A stretch of DNA of 64,000 nucleotides from Halomonas caseinilytica (lineage in GTDB: Bacteria; Pseudomonadota; Gammaproteobacteria; Pseudomonadales; Halomonadaceae). Below, piece by piece: positions 17,624 through 26,597 of the stretch. The stretch is taken from positions 1-64,000 of the forward strand of contig NZ_BDEP01000011.1 of assembly GCF_001662305.1 (NCBI RefSeq). The letters are read 5' to 3'. Below the pieces are notes generated by a model, which made no database searches, was not told where the DNA came from, and saw nothing but the letters and a program-made list of their open reading frames with translations. Position 1 is the first letter of the stretch, and each line of letters begins with the position of its first letter. Both the position numbers and the translations under genes were made by a program.

Positions 17624-20600
17624 CAAGACGCGTGGCCATCATCGGTGTCGCCCACCGGATGCCGGGAACCACCCCGGAAGGCTTCTGGCAGGACCTGCGG
17701 GCCGAAAAGGACCTGGTCACCCAGGTAGCGGCCGACCGCTGGAGCCATGAGGTCTTCCAGCACCCCGACAAGCGCAACCCCGGCACCAGCGTGACCTTCG
17801 CGGCCGGCAGCCTGGGAGACATCAGTGGCTTCGACGCCGATTTCTTCGGCATCTCGCCTCGTGAGGCGGCCAACATGGATCCCCAGCAGCGCATGCTCCT
17901 GGAGCTGACCTGGGAGGCCATGGAAAGCGCCGGCGTACCGCCCTCGCAGTTGCGGGGCAGCCAGTGCGGCGTTTTCCTTGGCGTCGCGGCGCTGGACTAT
18001 TCCTATCGATACACTGGCGACATGGGGGCCATCGACGCTTCCACCGCCACCGGCAACACCTCGAGCATCGCCTCGAACCGGCTCTCCTACCTGTTCGACC
18101 TGCACGGCCCCAGCATGTCCGTGGATACCGCCTGCTCCTCGTCGATGGTGGCCTTCCATCAGGCCTGCCAGGCAATTCGCAGCGGCGAGACGAGCATGGC
18201 ACTGGCCGGCGGCATCAGCCTGCACCTGCATCCTTACGGCTTCGTCATCTTCTCCAAGGCCAGCATGCTGTCGCCCACAGGCCGCTGCCGGGTGTTCGAT
18301 GCCGACGGCGACGGCTACGTGCGTTCGGAAGGCGCCGGCATGTTCCTGCTCAAGGAACACGACCAGGCCCTGGCCGACGGCGATACCATCCTGGCCGTGG
18401 TGGCCGGCTCCACCGTCAACACCGACGGCCACAAGCAGGGCCTCACGGTGCCCAACCCCGATGCCCAGATCGCCCTGATGCACCAGGTCTACGAGCAGGC
18501 CGGCATCGATCCCGACGAGATCGACTATCTCGAGGCCCACGGCACCGGCACCGCCGTGGGCGATCCCATCGAGACCCGCGCCATCGGCGAGGCACTGGCC
18601 AAGCGACGCAAGACACCGCTGCCCATCGGCTCAGTGAAGAGCAACCTCGGCCATCTGGAAACCGCCTCCGGCGTCGCCGGTCTGGCCAAGGCGCTCTACA
18701 GCCTGCGCCATCGCGAGGTACCGGCCACCATCGGCATCCGCCGCCCGAATCCCCGGATCGCGTTCGACGACTGGAACCTCGAGGTCGTCACCCAGGCCCG
18801 CGCACTGAAGCCGGAGGGTCGCCTGGTCATCGGCGTCAACTCCTTCGGCTTCGGCGGCGCCAACGCCCATGTCATCCTCGAGAGTCCGCCCGAGGCACCG
18901 GCGCCGCTCACGCCGCCCGCCTCCAGTGAGCCGCTGCCGCTGCGACTCTCGGCGCGGGGCGAGCCGGCCCTGCGGACCATGGCCGGCCAACTGGCCGACT
19001 GGTTGCGCGATACCGACAGCTCCCTCTACGACATCGCCGATACCCTCTATCGCCGTCGCGAGCATCATGCCGACGGCGCCCTGCTGTTCGCCACCGACAA
19101 GCAGGACGCCGCCGAGCGCCTGGCGGCCTTCGCCGATCCCGAGCGGGACCCGGGCAAGCGGCCGGTGATCCGCGGCCGGCGTCTCGAGGCCGCCCAGGGA
19201 CCCGCCTTCATCTACGACGGCAACGGCTGCCAGTGGGAAACCATGGGCCGCGACCTGCTTGCCGACTCCAAGGTCTTCGCCGCCGCCATCGACGAGGTCG
19301 ACGCGCTCTTCCAGCGTCACGCCGACTTCTCGCTGCGTGCCGAACTCAGGGGCGACAACGGCAGCGAGCGCTTCGTGCGCACCGAGATCGCCCAGCCGGC
19401 GCTGTTCGCCGTGCAGGTCGGCATCACCCGGATGTTCGCCGCCCAGGGCATCGAGCCCATTGCCGTCACCGGCCACAGCGTCGGTGAGGTGGCCGCCGCC
19501 TGGGCCTGCGGCGCCCTGTCGCTGGAAGACGCCGTACGCGTGATCTACCTGCGCAGCCACTTCCAGGGACTGACCCGCGGGCAAGGCGAAATGACCGCCG
19601 TGGGCCTCGGCGCCGAAGCCATTGCCACCTATCTGGAACGTCCCGAATATCGCGACGTCCATCTCGCCGGCACCAACAGTGCCCAGGGCGTGACCCTGGC
19701 CGGCCCTGCCGAGGCCTTGACCCGGCTGGAAGCCGAACTCGCCGCCCAGCGTCACTTCGCCAAGCGCCTGCCGCTGGACTACGCCTTCCACAGCCCGGCC
19801 ATGGACCCCATCCGCGACGACCTGATCGCCGCTCTGAAAGGCCTTCGCCCCCGGCAATCGCGCATTCCCTACATCTCGACGGTGACCGGCGAGGAGCTCG
19901 ACGGCGAGCGACTCGATGCCGAGTACTGGTGGAACAACATTCGCCAGCCCGTGCGCTTCGACGCCGCCGCTCGGGCGATCATTGCCGACGGCACCAATGT
20001 ATTGATCGAGATCGGGGCCCACCCGATCCTCAAGCGCTACCTGAGCGAAGCGCTGCGCGAGGCGGAGCTCGATGGCCTGATCATCGGCACCCTGGAGCGC
20101 GACCTGCCCGGCCCCGTCTGCCTCGATCGCGCCATCGGCCAGACGCTGCTCTCGGGACTCGCCACCGACACCGACCACTGGTTCCCGGTGACCGGGCAGC
20201 TCGCCGAGCTGCCACGTTATCCCTGGCAACGCCAGTCCTACACGATGCCGAGCACTTCGGACGCCCTGGGGCTGCTGGCACGCCACTACGAACACCCCTT
20301 GCTGGGCTACCGCCTGGCACAGCACACCCTGACCTGGGAAAGCCAGCTCGATACCGGTCGCCAGCCCTGGCTGGCGGACCACGTGGTGGGCAACGCCGCC
20401 ATCTTCCCGGGCGCCGGCTTCATCGAATTGGCCCTGGCCGCCGCTGCCAGCTGGCGCGAGGCGACGCCACTCGACGTCGAGGAACTCGAGATCCAGGCGC
20501 CCCTGATGCTCGATGGGCCGCACGGCCGGCTCACCCGGCTGGCCATCGCCCCCGACGACGGCCGCGTCACCATCCACTCGCGGGAACCGGCCGTCGGCGA

Positions 20601-23600
20601 GGAATGGCAGTTACATGCCACGGCCCGCATCATGAGCCAGAGCCGCGGCCTGATGCTCGAGCGAGTCGCCCCGGCACTCCCCGAGCGGGCACCGGACCTG
20701 GAGCTGAACGAGCACCTGGCGATGGCCAGCCGACTGGGCCTGGACTATGGTCCAGCCTTTCAGGCCATCGACCGCGCCTGGATCGAGGACGACGGCGTCA
20801 TCGGCCAGGTGCACCTCACACCCGAGATCGAAGCACAACTCGCGCTGCAGCACCTGCATCCCGGCATCCTCGACAGCGCCTTCCAGCTGTTCCTGCCGTT
20901 GCTGGCCCGCGAGGGGCACGATACGCGAGGCATGGCCTATGTGCCGGTCCGTGTCGGGCGCATCCAGTGGACGCCGGAGGCCGGACACCCAAGCCTGGCG
21001 CGTGCCCGCCTGCTCAAGCGCGCCCCCTATTCCTTCACCGCCGACTTCGAGCTCTTCGACGCACAGGGCCGGGCCGTTGCCGTGGTCAGCGAGACCCGCT
21101 TCAAGGCAGTCCGCTTGACCCAGTCAGCCGAGCAGACGCTGAGCCATCTCGACGTGCGCCTGACACCGGCGCCACGCCCCGCAAACCGTCAGCCGGCGGA
21201 CCTCTCCGCGCTCGAGGCCGCCATGCCCGGGCTGGTCGATGGCTATGCCGAGGCCACCGGACAGCGCTATGCCAGCGAAGTAGCGCCCTTGCTCGACCGG
21301 CTGGCCGAGGCCTTCGCCGCCGAGACCCTCGACGCCGAACTGAGCGATGGCGTCCTTAGCCAGGACCGCTACCAGGCCCTGGCCAGCACGCACCCGCAGG
21401 CCCGCCCGCTGCTCGACCAGTTGCTGCGCCTGCTGGAGGACGCCGGCCGGCTCGAGCGCCACGGCGATGGCTGGAAGCGCATCGAAAGCGACGACGAGGT
21501 CGACGCCACTACCATCTGGCGCCTGCTGGCCCAGGATTATCCAGGTCACATCGGCCCCATTCACCGGCTCGGGCGTTTCGGGCTCAACCTGCGCGACCTG
21601 CTGGCAGGCCATCGCGACGCCACCGACATCGGCCTCGACAGCGACCGCCTGACGCGCCTCAATCGCCAGTTGATCGGTCACGAGGGCTGGCGCGCCATCA
21701 CCTCGCCGCTCGGCGATGCCCTGGCCGATACCCTGGCGCACCTGCCTGAAGGGCAACGCCTGACCTTGCTCGAGGCCGGCGTCAGCGCCCCGGCACTGGG
21801 TGAGCGCCTCGCCGAGCTGGTCGATCCCGATCGCTGCGACTACCACATCCTCACCGCCGGCGAGCTCGCCTGGCAGCATGCCGAGCAGTTGCGCGAGCGT
21901 CAGCCGCTGATCGAGGTCGAAGCGCTGGAAGCGCCGTGCGAGCGGTTGCCACAGGATGGCCCGGGCAAGGCCCAGTTGGCCCTGGTATCGCTGGATGTCA
22001 CCAACCGTGACCTCAGCCACCGCCTGATCGAGTCCCTTCCCGAGCGCCTGGCACCCGATGCCCGCATGCTGCTGCTTGGCGTCGCCCCCTCCGCCTGGCT
22101 CGACACCCTGCTGGCCTCGCCGGGACTGACCGGTGACGGCACGACGCCCTCGGCCTGCGAGCCCGACGACGTCACCGAGCAGCTGGCCGCTCTCGGCGCC
22201 AAGGATGTTCTCTCGATGCCGCTGGAAGACGAGGCCGGCGCCTATCTCATTGCCGCCCGCCTGCCCGGCGAGATCGTGGAGACCGAGACACCGCCGACCG
22301 ACTACCTGCTGATCGCCGATGATGAACATCGCGCGCTTGCCGAACGCCTCGCCGCCGACCTGGAACGCCGAGGCCATCGCGCGGCTGTCGGCGATACCAG
22401 CGAGGCCGACATGGCCCAACAGATCGTCGACCTGCGCAGCACCGGGCTGGAGCGCTGTCAGCAGGCGGTACGCTGGGCATCCGCGTTCGAGTCCCGCCAC
22501 GACATGCCGACGCTATGGCTGCTCACACGGGACGTGGCCGATCTCTGGCGCGATGCCTCGGCCTCGCCGGCAAGCGCGAACCTCAGCGACGACGCCGCCC
22601 TCTGGGGCTTCGGACGCTCCCTGGCCAACGAGGCCCAGAGCTTCCAGGTGCGCCTGCTCGACCTGCCCGGCGGCGAGTTGGAAACGCACGCCTTCCAGGC
22701 ACTGGGAGACGAGCTCGTCGCCCCCGATGACGAGACCGAAGTGGTCATCGACGCCAGAGGAACCCGCTTCGCCACCCGGCTGCGTATCCTGCCCGCGCCG
22801 GGCACGGCAACGGATGCGCCAGCACCCCCGCGCAGCGCCATGACACTCGGCTTCCCGCTGCCCGGCCAGTTGCGCCACCTGGCCTGGCAGCCGACCGACC
22901 TACCGGAACCCGGCGAGGGCGAAGTGGAGGTTCGCGTCGAGGCCACCGGTCTCAACTTCCGTGACGTCATGTATACCCTGGGCCTGCTCTCCGACGAAGC
23001 CATCGAGAACGGCTTCGCCGGCCCGACGCTGGGGCTGGAGTTCTCCGGGGTCGTCGAGCGGCTCGGGCCTGGCGTCGAAGGAGTCGCACCGGGCGACGCC
23101 GTGGTCGGGTTCGGTCCGGCCAGTTTCAGTGACCGATTGATCGCCAGCCACCACGCCATTGCGCCCTTGCCTACCGGTATCGATTTCGCCGCGGCGGCGA
23201 CGATCCCGACGACCTTCTTTACCGTTTACTATGCGCTGAAGCATCTCGCCCGCCTCTCTCCCGGCGAACACGTGCTGATCCATGGCGCCGCGGGCGGCGT
23301 CGGGCTGGCCGCTATTCAGGTGGCACGCTGGCTCGGTGCCGAGATCCACGCCACCGTGGGCGCCGAAGAGAAAGGCGACTTCCTCCGCCTGAGCGGCATC
23401 GAGCGTCTCTACGACTCGCGCTCGCTGACCTTCGCCGAGGAAATTCTCGCCGATACCCACGGGCGCGGCGTCGACGTGGTCCTCAACTCCCTGGCCGGCG
23501 AGGCAATCAACCAGAACCTGCGCGTACTGCGCCCCTTCGGTCGCTTCCTGGAACTCGGCAAGCGCGACTTCTACGAGAACACCCATATCGGCCTGCGGCC

Positions 23601-25062
23601 CTTCCGCAACAACCTCAGCTACTTCGGCATCGACTCCGATCAGCTGATGAAGGCGTGCCCGGACCTCACCCAGACGCTGTTCGGCGAAATGATGGCGCTG
23701 TTCGAGGACGGCACCTTCACGCCGCTGCCCTACACCGCCTTCAGCAATCGCCAGGTGGTCGAGGCCTTCCGCTACATGCAGCAGGCACGCCAGATCGGCA
23801 AGGTGGTGGTGACCCAGGACCAGCCCCTGAGCCCCGCCCCCGACAACACCACGACCTCGGCCGCCCCCGAGCTGCCGGCCGAGGCCACCTACCTGGTCAC
23901 CGGCGGCCTCGGCGGCTTCGGCCTGCGCAGCGCCCAGTGGCTCGCCGAACGTGGCGCCCGCCATCTGGTCCTGGTCGGCCGGCGCGGTGCGGCCTCACCC
24001 GAGGCTGCCGAGGGTATCGCCGCCCTCGAGGCCAAGGGCGTGTCCGTGGAAGCCGCAGCCTGCGATGTCGCCGACCGCGAGGCCCTGGCTGCGCTGCTCG
24101 AACGCTGCCGTGCCGAACACCCGCCGCTGAAGGGCATCATCCATGCCGCCGCAGTGATCGAGGACGGCCTGATCCGCAACCTCGATGACGAGCGCATCGC
24201 CCGCGTGCTGGTGCCGAAGATCGAAGGCGCTCGCCACCTGGATGCCCTGACCCGGGACGATGACCTGGATTTCTTCGTGCTCTATTCCTCGGCGACCACC
24301 CTGTTCGGCAATCCCGGGCAGGCCAGCTACGTGGCGGCCAACCACTGGCTCGAGGCCCTGGCCGCCAACCGTCGCGCCAGGGGATTGCCAGCCACCTGCG
24401 TGCGCTGGGGCGCCATCGAGGACGCCGGCTTCCTGGCCCGCAACACCCGAACCCGCGATGCCCTGCAGGAACGCCTCGGGGGCTCGGCATTGCGCGCCGA
24501 CGACGCCCTCGAGGTCCTCGGCCGCATGCTGGCCGCCCCTGGCCCGAGCCTTGGCGTGCTGGAACTGGACTGGTCGGCCCTGGCGCGCTCGCTGCCCACC
24601 GCCGAGACACCACGTTTCTCCGAGATCGCCCGCTCCGCCGGCGACGAGGGACAACAGGACGATGGCGATCAGGACCTGAGCCGCCTGCTGGCCGAACTGT
24701 CCCCCGAGGAACTCCATGCCACGATCACCGACCTGCTCAAGGCAGAGCTCGCCAGCATCCTGCTGGTGGAGGAAGACAAGATCGACGTGCATCGTTCGGT
24801 CTATGACATGGGCTTCGACTCGCTGATGGGCGTGGAATTGATGACCGCCATCGAGTCGCGCCTCGGCGTCCGCGTGCCAGTCATGGTGCTCAGCGAGGCC
24901 TCGACCCTCGACAAACTCAGCGGCGTGCTGATCGACCGCCTGACGCGCGGCGATACCGATGACGACGATGACGACGCCGAGCTGGCCTCGCTGGCGGCAC
25001 GCCACGGTGCCGATGCCGAGACCCTTGCCGACGCCCCTTCGGAGGAGACGACCACCCGATGA
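17620..25062 (+). CDS. Iterative, highly reducing type I polyketide synthase
   Basis: One 2480-residue module in the order KS (1-425; Cys172, His307, His345), AT (~525-840; GHSVGE with Ser620, His724), DH (~890-1165; HVVGNAAIFP with His921, Asp1085 in HPGILDSAF), a degenerate methyltransferase region (~1190-1550), ER (~1745-2065; HGAAGGVGLAA), KR (~2085-2275; TGGLGGFG, Tyr2237, Asn2241) and ACP (~2360-2440; GFDS with Ser2401). No thioesterase or reductase ends the protein, so release must be done in trans. With every reductive domain intact, the product should be a saturated, fatty-acid-like chain. The MT region reads LTLLEAGVSAPALGE, lacking the SAM-binding glycine pattern, so it is probably structural. 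The gene overlaps both neighbours by ATGA. Confidence 0.93.
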   Translation: MTRRVAIIGVAHRMPGTTPEGFWQDLRAEKDLVTQVAADRWSHEVFQHPDKRNPGTSVTFAAGSLGDISGFDADFFGISPREAANMDPQQRMLLELTWEAMESAGVPPSQLRGSQCGVFLGVAALDYSYRYTGDMGAIDASTATGNTSSIASNRLSYLFDLHGPSMSVDTACSSSMVAFHQACQAIRSGETSMALAGGISLHLHPYGFVIFSKASMLSPTGRCRVFDADGDGYVRSEGAGMFLLKEHDQALADGDTILAVVAGSTVNTDGHKQGLTVPNPDAQIALMHQVYEQAGIDPDEIDYLEAHGTGTAVGDPIETRAIGEALAKRRKTPLPIGSVKSNLGHLETASGVAGLAKALYSLRHREVPATIGIRRPNPRIAFDDWNLEVVTQARALKPEGRLVIGVNSFGFGGANAHVILESPPEAPAPLTPPASSEPLPLRLSARGEPALRTMAGQLADWLRDTDSSLYDIADTLYRRREHHADGALLFATDKQDAAERLAAFADPERDPGKRPVIRGRRLEAAQGPAFIYDGNGCQWETMGRDLLADSKVFAAAIDEVDALFQRHADFSLRAELRGDNGSERFVRTEIAQPALFAVQVGITRMFAAQGIEPIAVTGHSVGEVAAAWACGALSLEDAVRVIYLRSHFQGLTRGQGEMTAVGLGAEAIATYLERPEYRDVHLAGTNSAQGVTLAGPAEALTRLEAELAAQRHFAKRLPLDYAFHSPAMDPIRDDLIAALKGLRPRQSRIPYISTVTGEELDGERLDAEYWWNNIRQPVRFDAAARAIIADGTNVLIEIGAHPILKRYLSEALREAELDGLIIGTLERDLPGPVCLDRAIGQTLLSGLATDTDHWFPVTGQLAELPRYPWQRQSYTMPSTSDALGLLARHYEHPLLGYRLAQHTLTWESQLDTGRQPWLADHVVGNAAIFPGAGFIELALAAAASWREATPLDVEELEIQAPLMLDGPHGRLTRLAIAPDDGRVTIHSREPAVGEEWQLHATARIMSQSRGLMLERVAPALPERAPDLELNEHLAMASRLGLDYGPAFQAIDRAWIEDDGVIGQVHLTPEIEAQLALQHLHPGILDSAFQLFLPLLAREGHDTRGMAYVPVRVGRIQWTPEAGHPSLARARLLKRAPYSFTADFELFDAQGRAVAVVSETRFKAVRLTQSAEQTLSHLDVRLTPAPRPANRQPADLSALEAAMPGLVDGYAEATGQRYASEVAPLLDRLAEAFAAETLDAELSDGVLSQDRYQALASTHPQARPLLDQLLRLLEDAGRLERHGDGWKRIESDDEVDATTIWRLLAQDYPGHIGPIHRLGRFGLNLRDLLAGHRDATDIGLDSDRLTRLNRQLIGHEGWRAITSPLGDALADTLAHLPEGQRLTLLEAGVSAPALGERLAELVDPDRCDYHILTAGELAWQHAEQLRERQPLIEVEALEAPCERLPQDGPGKAQLALVSLDVTNRDLSHRLIESLPERLAPDARMLLLGVAPSAWLDTLLASPGLTGDGTTPSACEPDDVTEQLAALGAKDVLSMPLEDEAGAYLIAARLPGEIVETETPPTDYLLIADDEHRALAERLAADLERRGHRAAVGDTSEADMAQQIVDLRSTGLERCQQAVRWASAFESRHDMPTLWLLTRDVADLWRDASASPASANLSDDAALWGFGRSLANEAQSFQVRLLDLPGGELETHAFQALGDELVAPDDETEVVIDARGTRFATRLRILPAPGTATDAPAPPRSAMTLGFPLPGQLRHLAWQPTDLPEPGEGEVEVRVEATGLNFRDVMYTLGLLSDEAIENGFAGPTLGLEFSGVVERLGPGVEGVAPGDAVVGFGPASFSDRLIASHHAIAPLPTGIDFAAAATIPTTFFTVYYALKHLARLSPGEHVLIHGAAGGVGLAAIQVARWLGAEIHATVGAEEKGDFLRLSGIERLYDSRSLTFAEEILADTHGRGVDVVLNSLAGEAINQNLRVLRPFGRFLELGKRDFYENTHIGLRPFRNNLSYFGIDSDQLMKACPDLTQTLFGEMMALFEDGTFTPLPYTAFSNRQVVEAFRYMQQARQIGKVVVTQDQPLSPAPDNTTTSAAPELPAEATYLVTGGLGGFGLRSAQWLAERGARHLVLVGRRGAASPEAAEGIAALEAKGVSVEAAACDVADREALAALLERCRAEHPPLKGIIHAAAVIEDGLIRNLDDERIARVLVPKIEGARHLDALTRDDDLDFFVLYSSATTLFGNPGQASYVAANHWLEALAANRRARGLPATCVRWGAIEDAGFLARNTRTRDALQERLGGSALRADDALEVLGRMLAAPGPSLGVLELDWSALARSLPTAETPRFSEIARSAGDEGQQDDGDQDLSRLLAELSPEELHATITDLLKAELASILLVEEDKIDVHRSVYDMGFDSLMGVELMTAIESRLGVRVPVMVLSEASTLDKLSGVLIDRLTRGDTDDDDDDAELASLAARHGADAETLADAPSEETTTR

Positions 25063-26387
25063 GCCAGGATGCGTCACGCCACGATCTCAAGCGCCAACTT
25101 CTCGAGGGAGCGCGCAAGCGCAAGCGTTCGCGCCCTGCGCCGGAACACGGCGAGGCATCCGGGACGTCCGCCGGCGAAGTGCCGGAACGGCTGACCCGCT
25201 TCGATGCCCACCCCGGCTATCAGCAGTTGACCATGATGCGCGAGGCGGCACGCCGCCTCGGCCTGACGGATCCCTTTTTCCGCTGCCATCAAGGCAACGC
25301 CGGCGCCACCAGCCGCATCGACGACCGGGACGTCATCAACTTCGCCAGCTACAACTACCTGGGCTTCTCCGGCGATCCTCGCGTCAACCAGGCCGCCATC
25401 GACGCCGTGCAGCACTATGGCAGCTCGGTGTCGGCCAGCCGCATCGTCTCCGGTGAGCGCCCCATTCACGGCGAGCTCGAGCGCGCCATCGCCGATACCT
25501 ACCAGGTCGACGATGCCGTGGTGTTCGTCAGCGGCCACGCCACCAACGTCTCCACCCTGGGCTACCTGCTGGGGCCGGGAGATCTTATCCTCCACGATGA
25601 ATACATCCACAACAGCGCGCTGGTCGGCGCCCAGCTCTCCGGCGCCCGGCGGATGGGCTTCGCGCACAACGACGCCGATGCCCTGGAAGATCTCCTGCAC
25701 CGCCACCGTCCCCAGTTCGAGCGCGTCGTGATCGTCATCGAGGGGCTCTACAGCATGGACGGCGACCTGCCCGACCTGCCCCGATTCGTCGAGATCAAGC
25801 GCCGTCACCAGGCCTGGCTGATGGTCGACGAGGCGCATTCCTTCGGCGTGCTGGGCCGGAACGGCCGCGGCCTGCGCGAGCACTTCGACGTGCCGCCCGA
25901 GGCCGTGGACATCTGGATGGGCACCATGAGCAAGACGCTGGCCGGTTGTGGCGGCTACATCGCCGGTTGCCAAGCCCTGGTGGATACCCTGCGCCACCTG
26001 GCACCGGGGTTTCTCTACAGCGTCGGCATGCCCGCCCAGGTCGCGGCCCCGTCGCTCAAGGCGCTGGCGCTGATGCATGAGGAACCGCAGCGCGTCCGCC
26101 GCCTTCAAGCCATCTCGCGCTATTTCCTGGAACAGGCCCGCGCTCTCGGACTGGACACCGGCGAGAGCATCGGCGCCGCCGTCGTGCCGGTGATCATCGG
26201 CAGTTCGGCCCGCGCCGCCGGTCTTTCCCACGCCCTGTTCGAACGCGGCATCAATGTCCAGCCGATCCTGCACCCCGCCGTGCCCGAAAAGAGCGCGCGC
26301 CTGCGCTTCTTCCTCTCCTGCGAGCACACCGAACAGCAGGTCGACCAAACCCTCGAGATTCTCGATGAGGAACTGACGCGAACCTAG
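25059..26387 (+). CDS. PLP-dependent alpha-oxoamine synthase (serine palmitoyltransferase/AONS-like)
   Basis: This 442-residue enzyme belongs to the fold-type I family (SPT, AONS, KBL, ALAS) that condenses an acyl thioester with an amino acid under decarboxylation. Residues seen: SGHATNVSTLGYL, DEAHSFGVLGRNGRG with Asp257 binding the PLP nitrogen, and the PLP lysine Lys292 in GTMSKTLAGCGGY. The SKTLAG-GGY context is closer to SPT-like enzymes than to BioF, and no bio genes are near. A basic ~45-residue N-terminal extension may dock on the PKS ACP. Its start overlaps the PKS stop (ATGA), so I infer that it offloads the polyketide chain as an aminoketone. Confidence 0.88.
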   Translation: MSQDASRHDLKRQLLEGARKRKRSRPAPEHGEASGTSAGEVPERLTRFDAHPGYQQLTMMREAARRLGLTDPFFRCHQGNAGATSRIDDRDVINFASYNYLGFSGDPRVNQAAIDAVQHYGSSVSASRIVSGERPIHGELERAIADTYQVDDAVVFVSGHATNVSTLGYLLGPGDLILHDEYIHNSALVGAQLSGARRMGFAHNDADALEDLLHRHRPQFERVVIVIEGLYSMDGDLPDLPRFVEIKRRHQAWLMVDEAHSFGVLGRNGRGLREHFDVPPEAVDIWMGTMSKTLAGCGGYIAGCQALVDTLRHLAPGFLYSVGMPAQVAAPSLKALALMHEEPQRVRRLQAISRYFLEQARALGLDTGESIGAAVVPVIIGSSARAAGLSHALFERGINVQPILHPAVPEKSARLRFFLSCEHTEQQVDQTLEILDEELTRT

Positions 26388-26408
26388 GCAGCGCCAGATC
26401 GTCAGTTG

Positions 26409-26440
26409 ACAAGGCCCGGCTCACGCCGGGCCTTGTCGTT
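26409..26440 (+). terminator. Terminator of the kpsC-PKS operon
   Basis: A 12-bp perfect stem (ACAAGGCCCGGC with GCCGGGCCTTGT) and a 4-base loop (TCAC) lie 22 bases after the alpha-oxoamine synthase stop. The T-tract is short (CGTT), but the stem is strong. Confidence 0.75.
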
Positions 26441-26597
26441 GCATGCACGCAAGTCCGTTCATCGATTTCCAGGGCATGCGTGACTGTCATACCCCCATGC
26501 AGACCCTTCGCTGTCATCCCCAAGGTGCGGGCCGTTAAGGTATCCAGCCATGCGCCGGAGACATTCCGGTGACAACACAATAAGTGGAGAGATGCCC

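Noticed and set aside
18631-20577. 648-residue minus-strand frame opposite the PKS
   Set aside because: Antisense shadow in GC-rich coding sequence; composition is Gly/Ala/Val-biased and no fold is recognisable.
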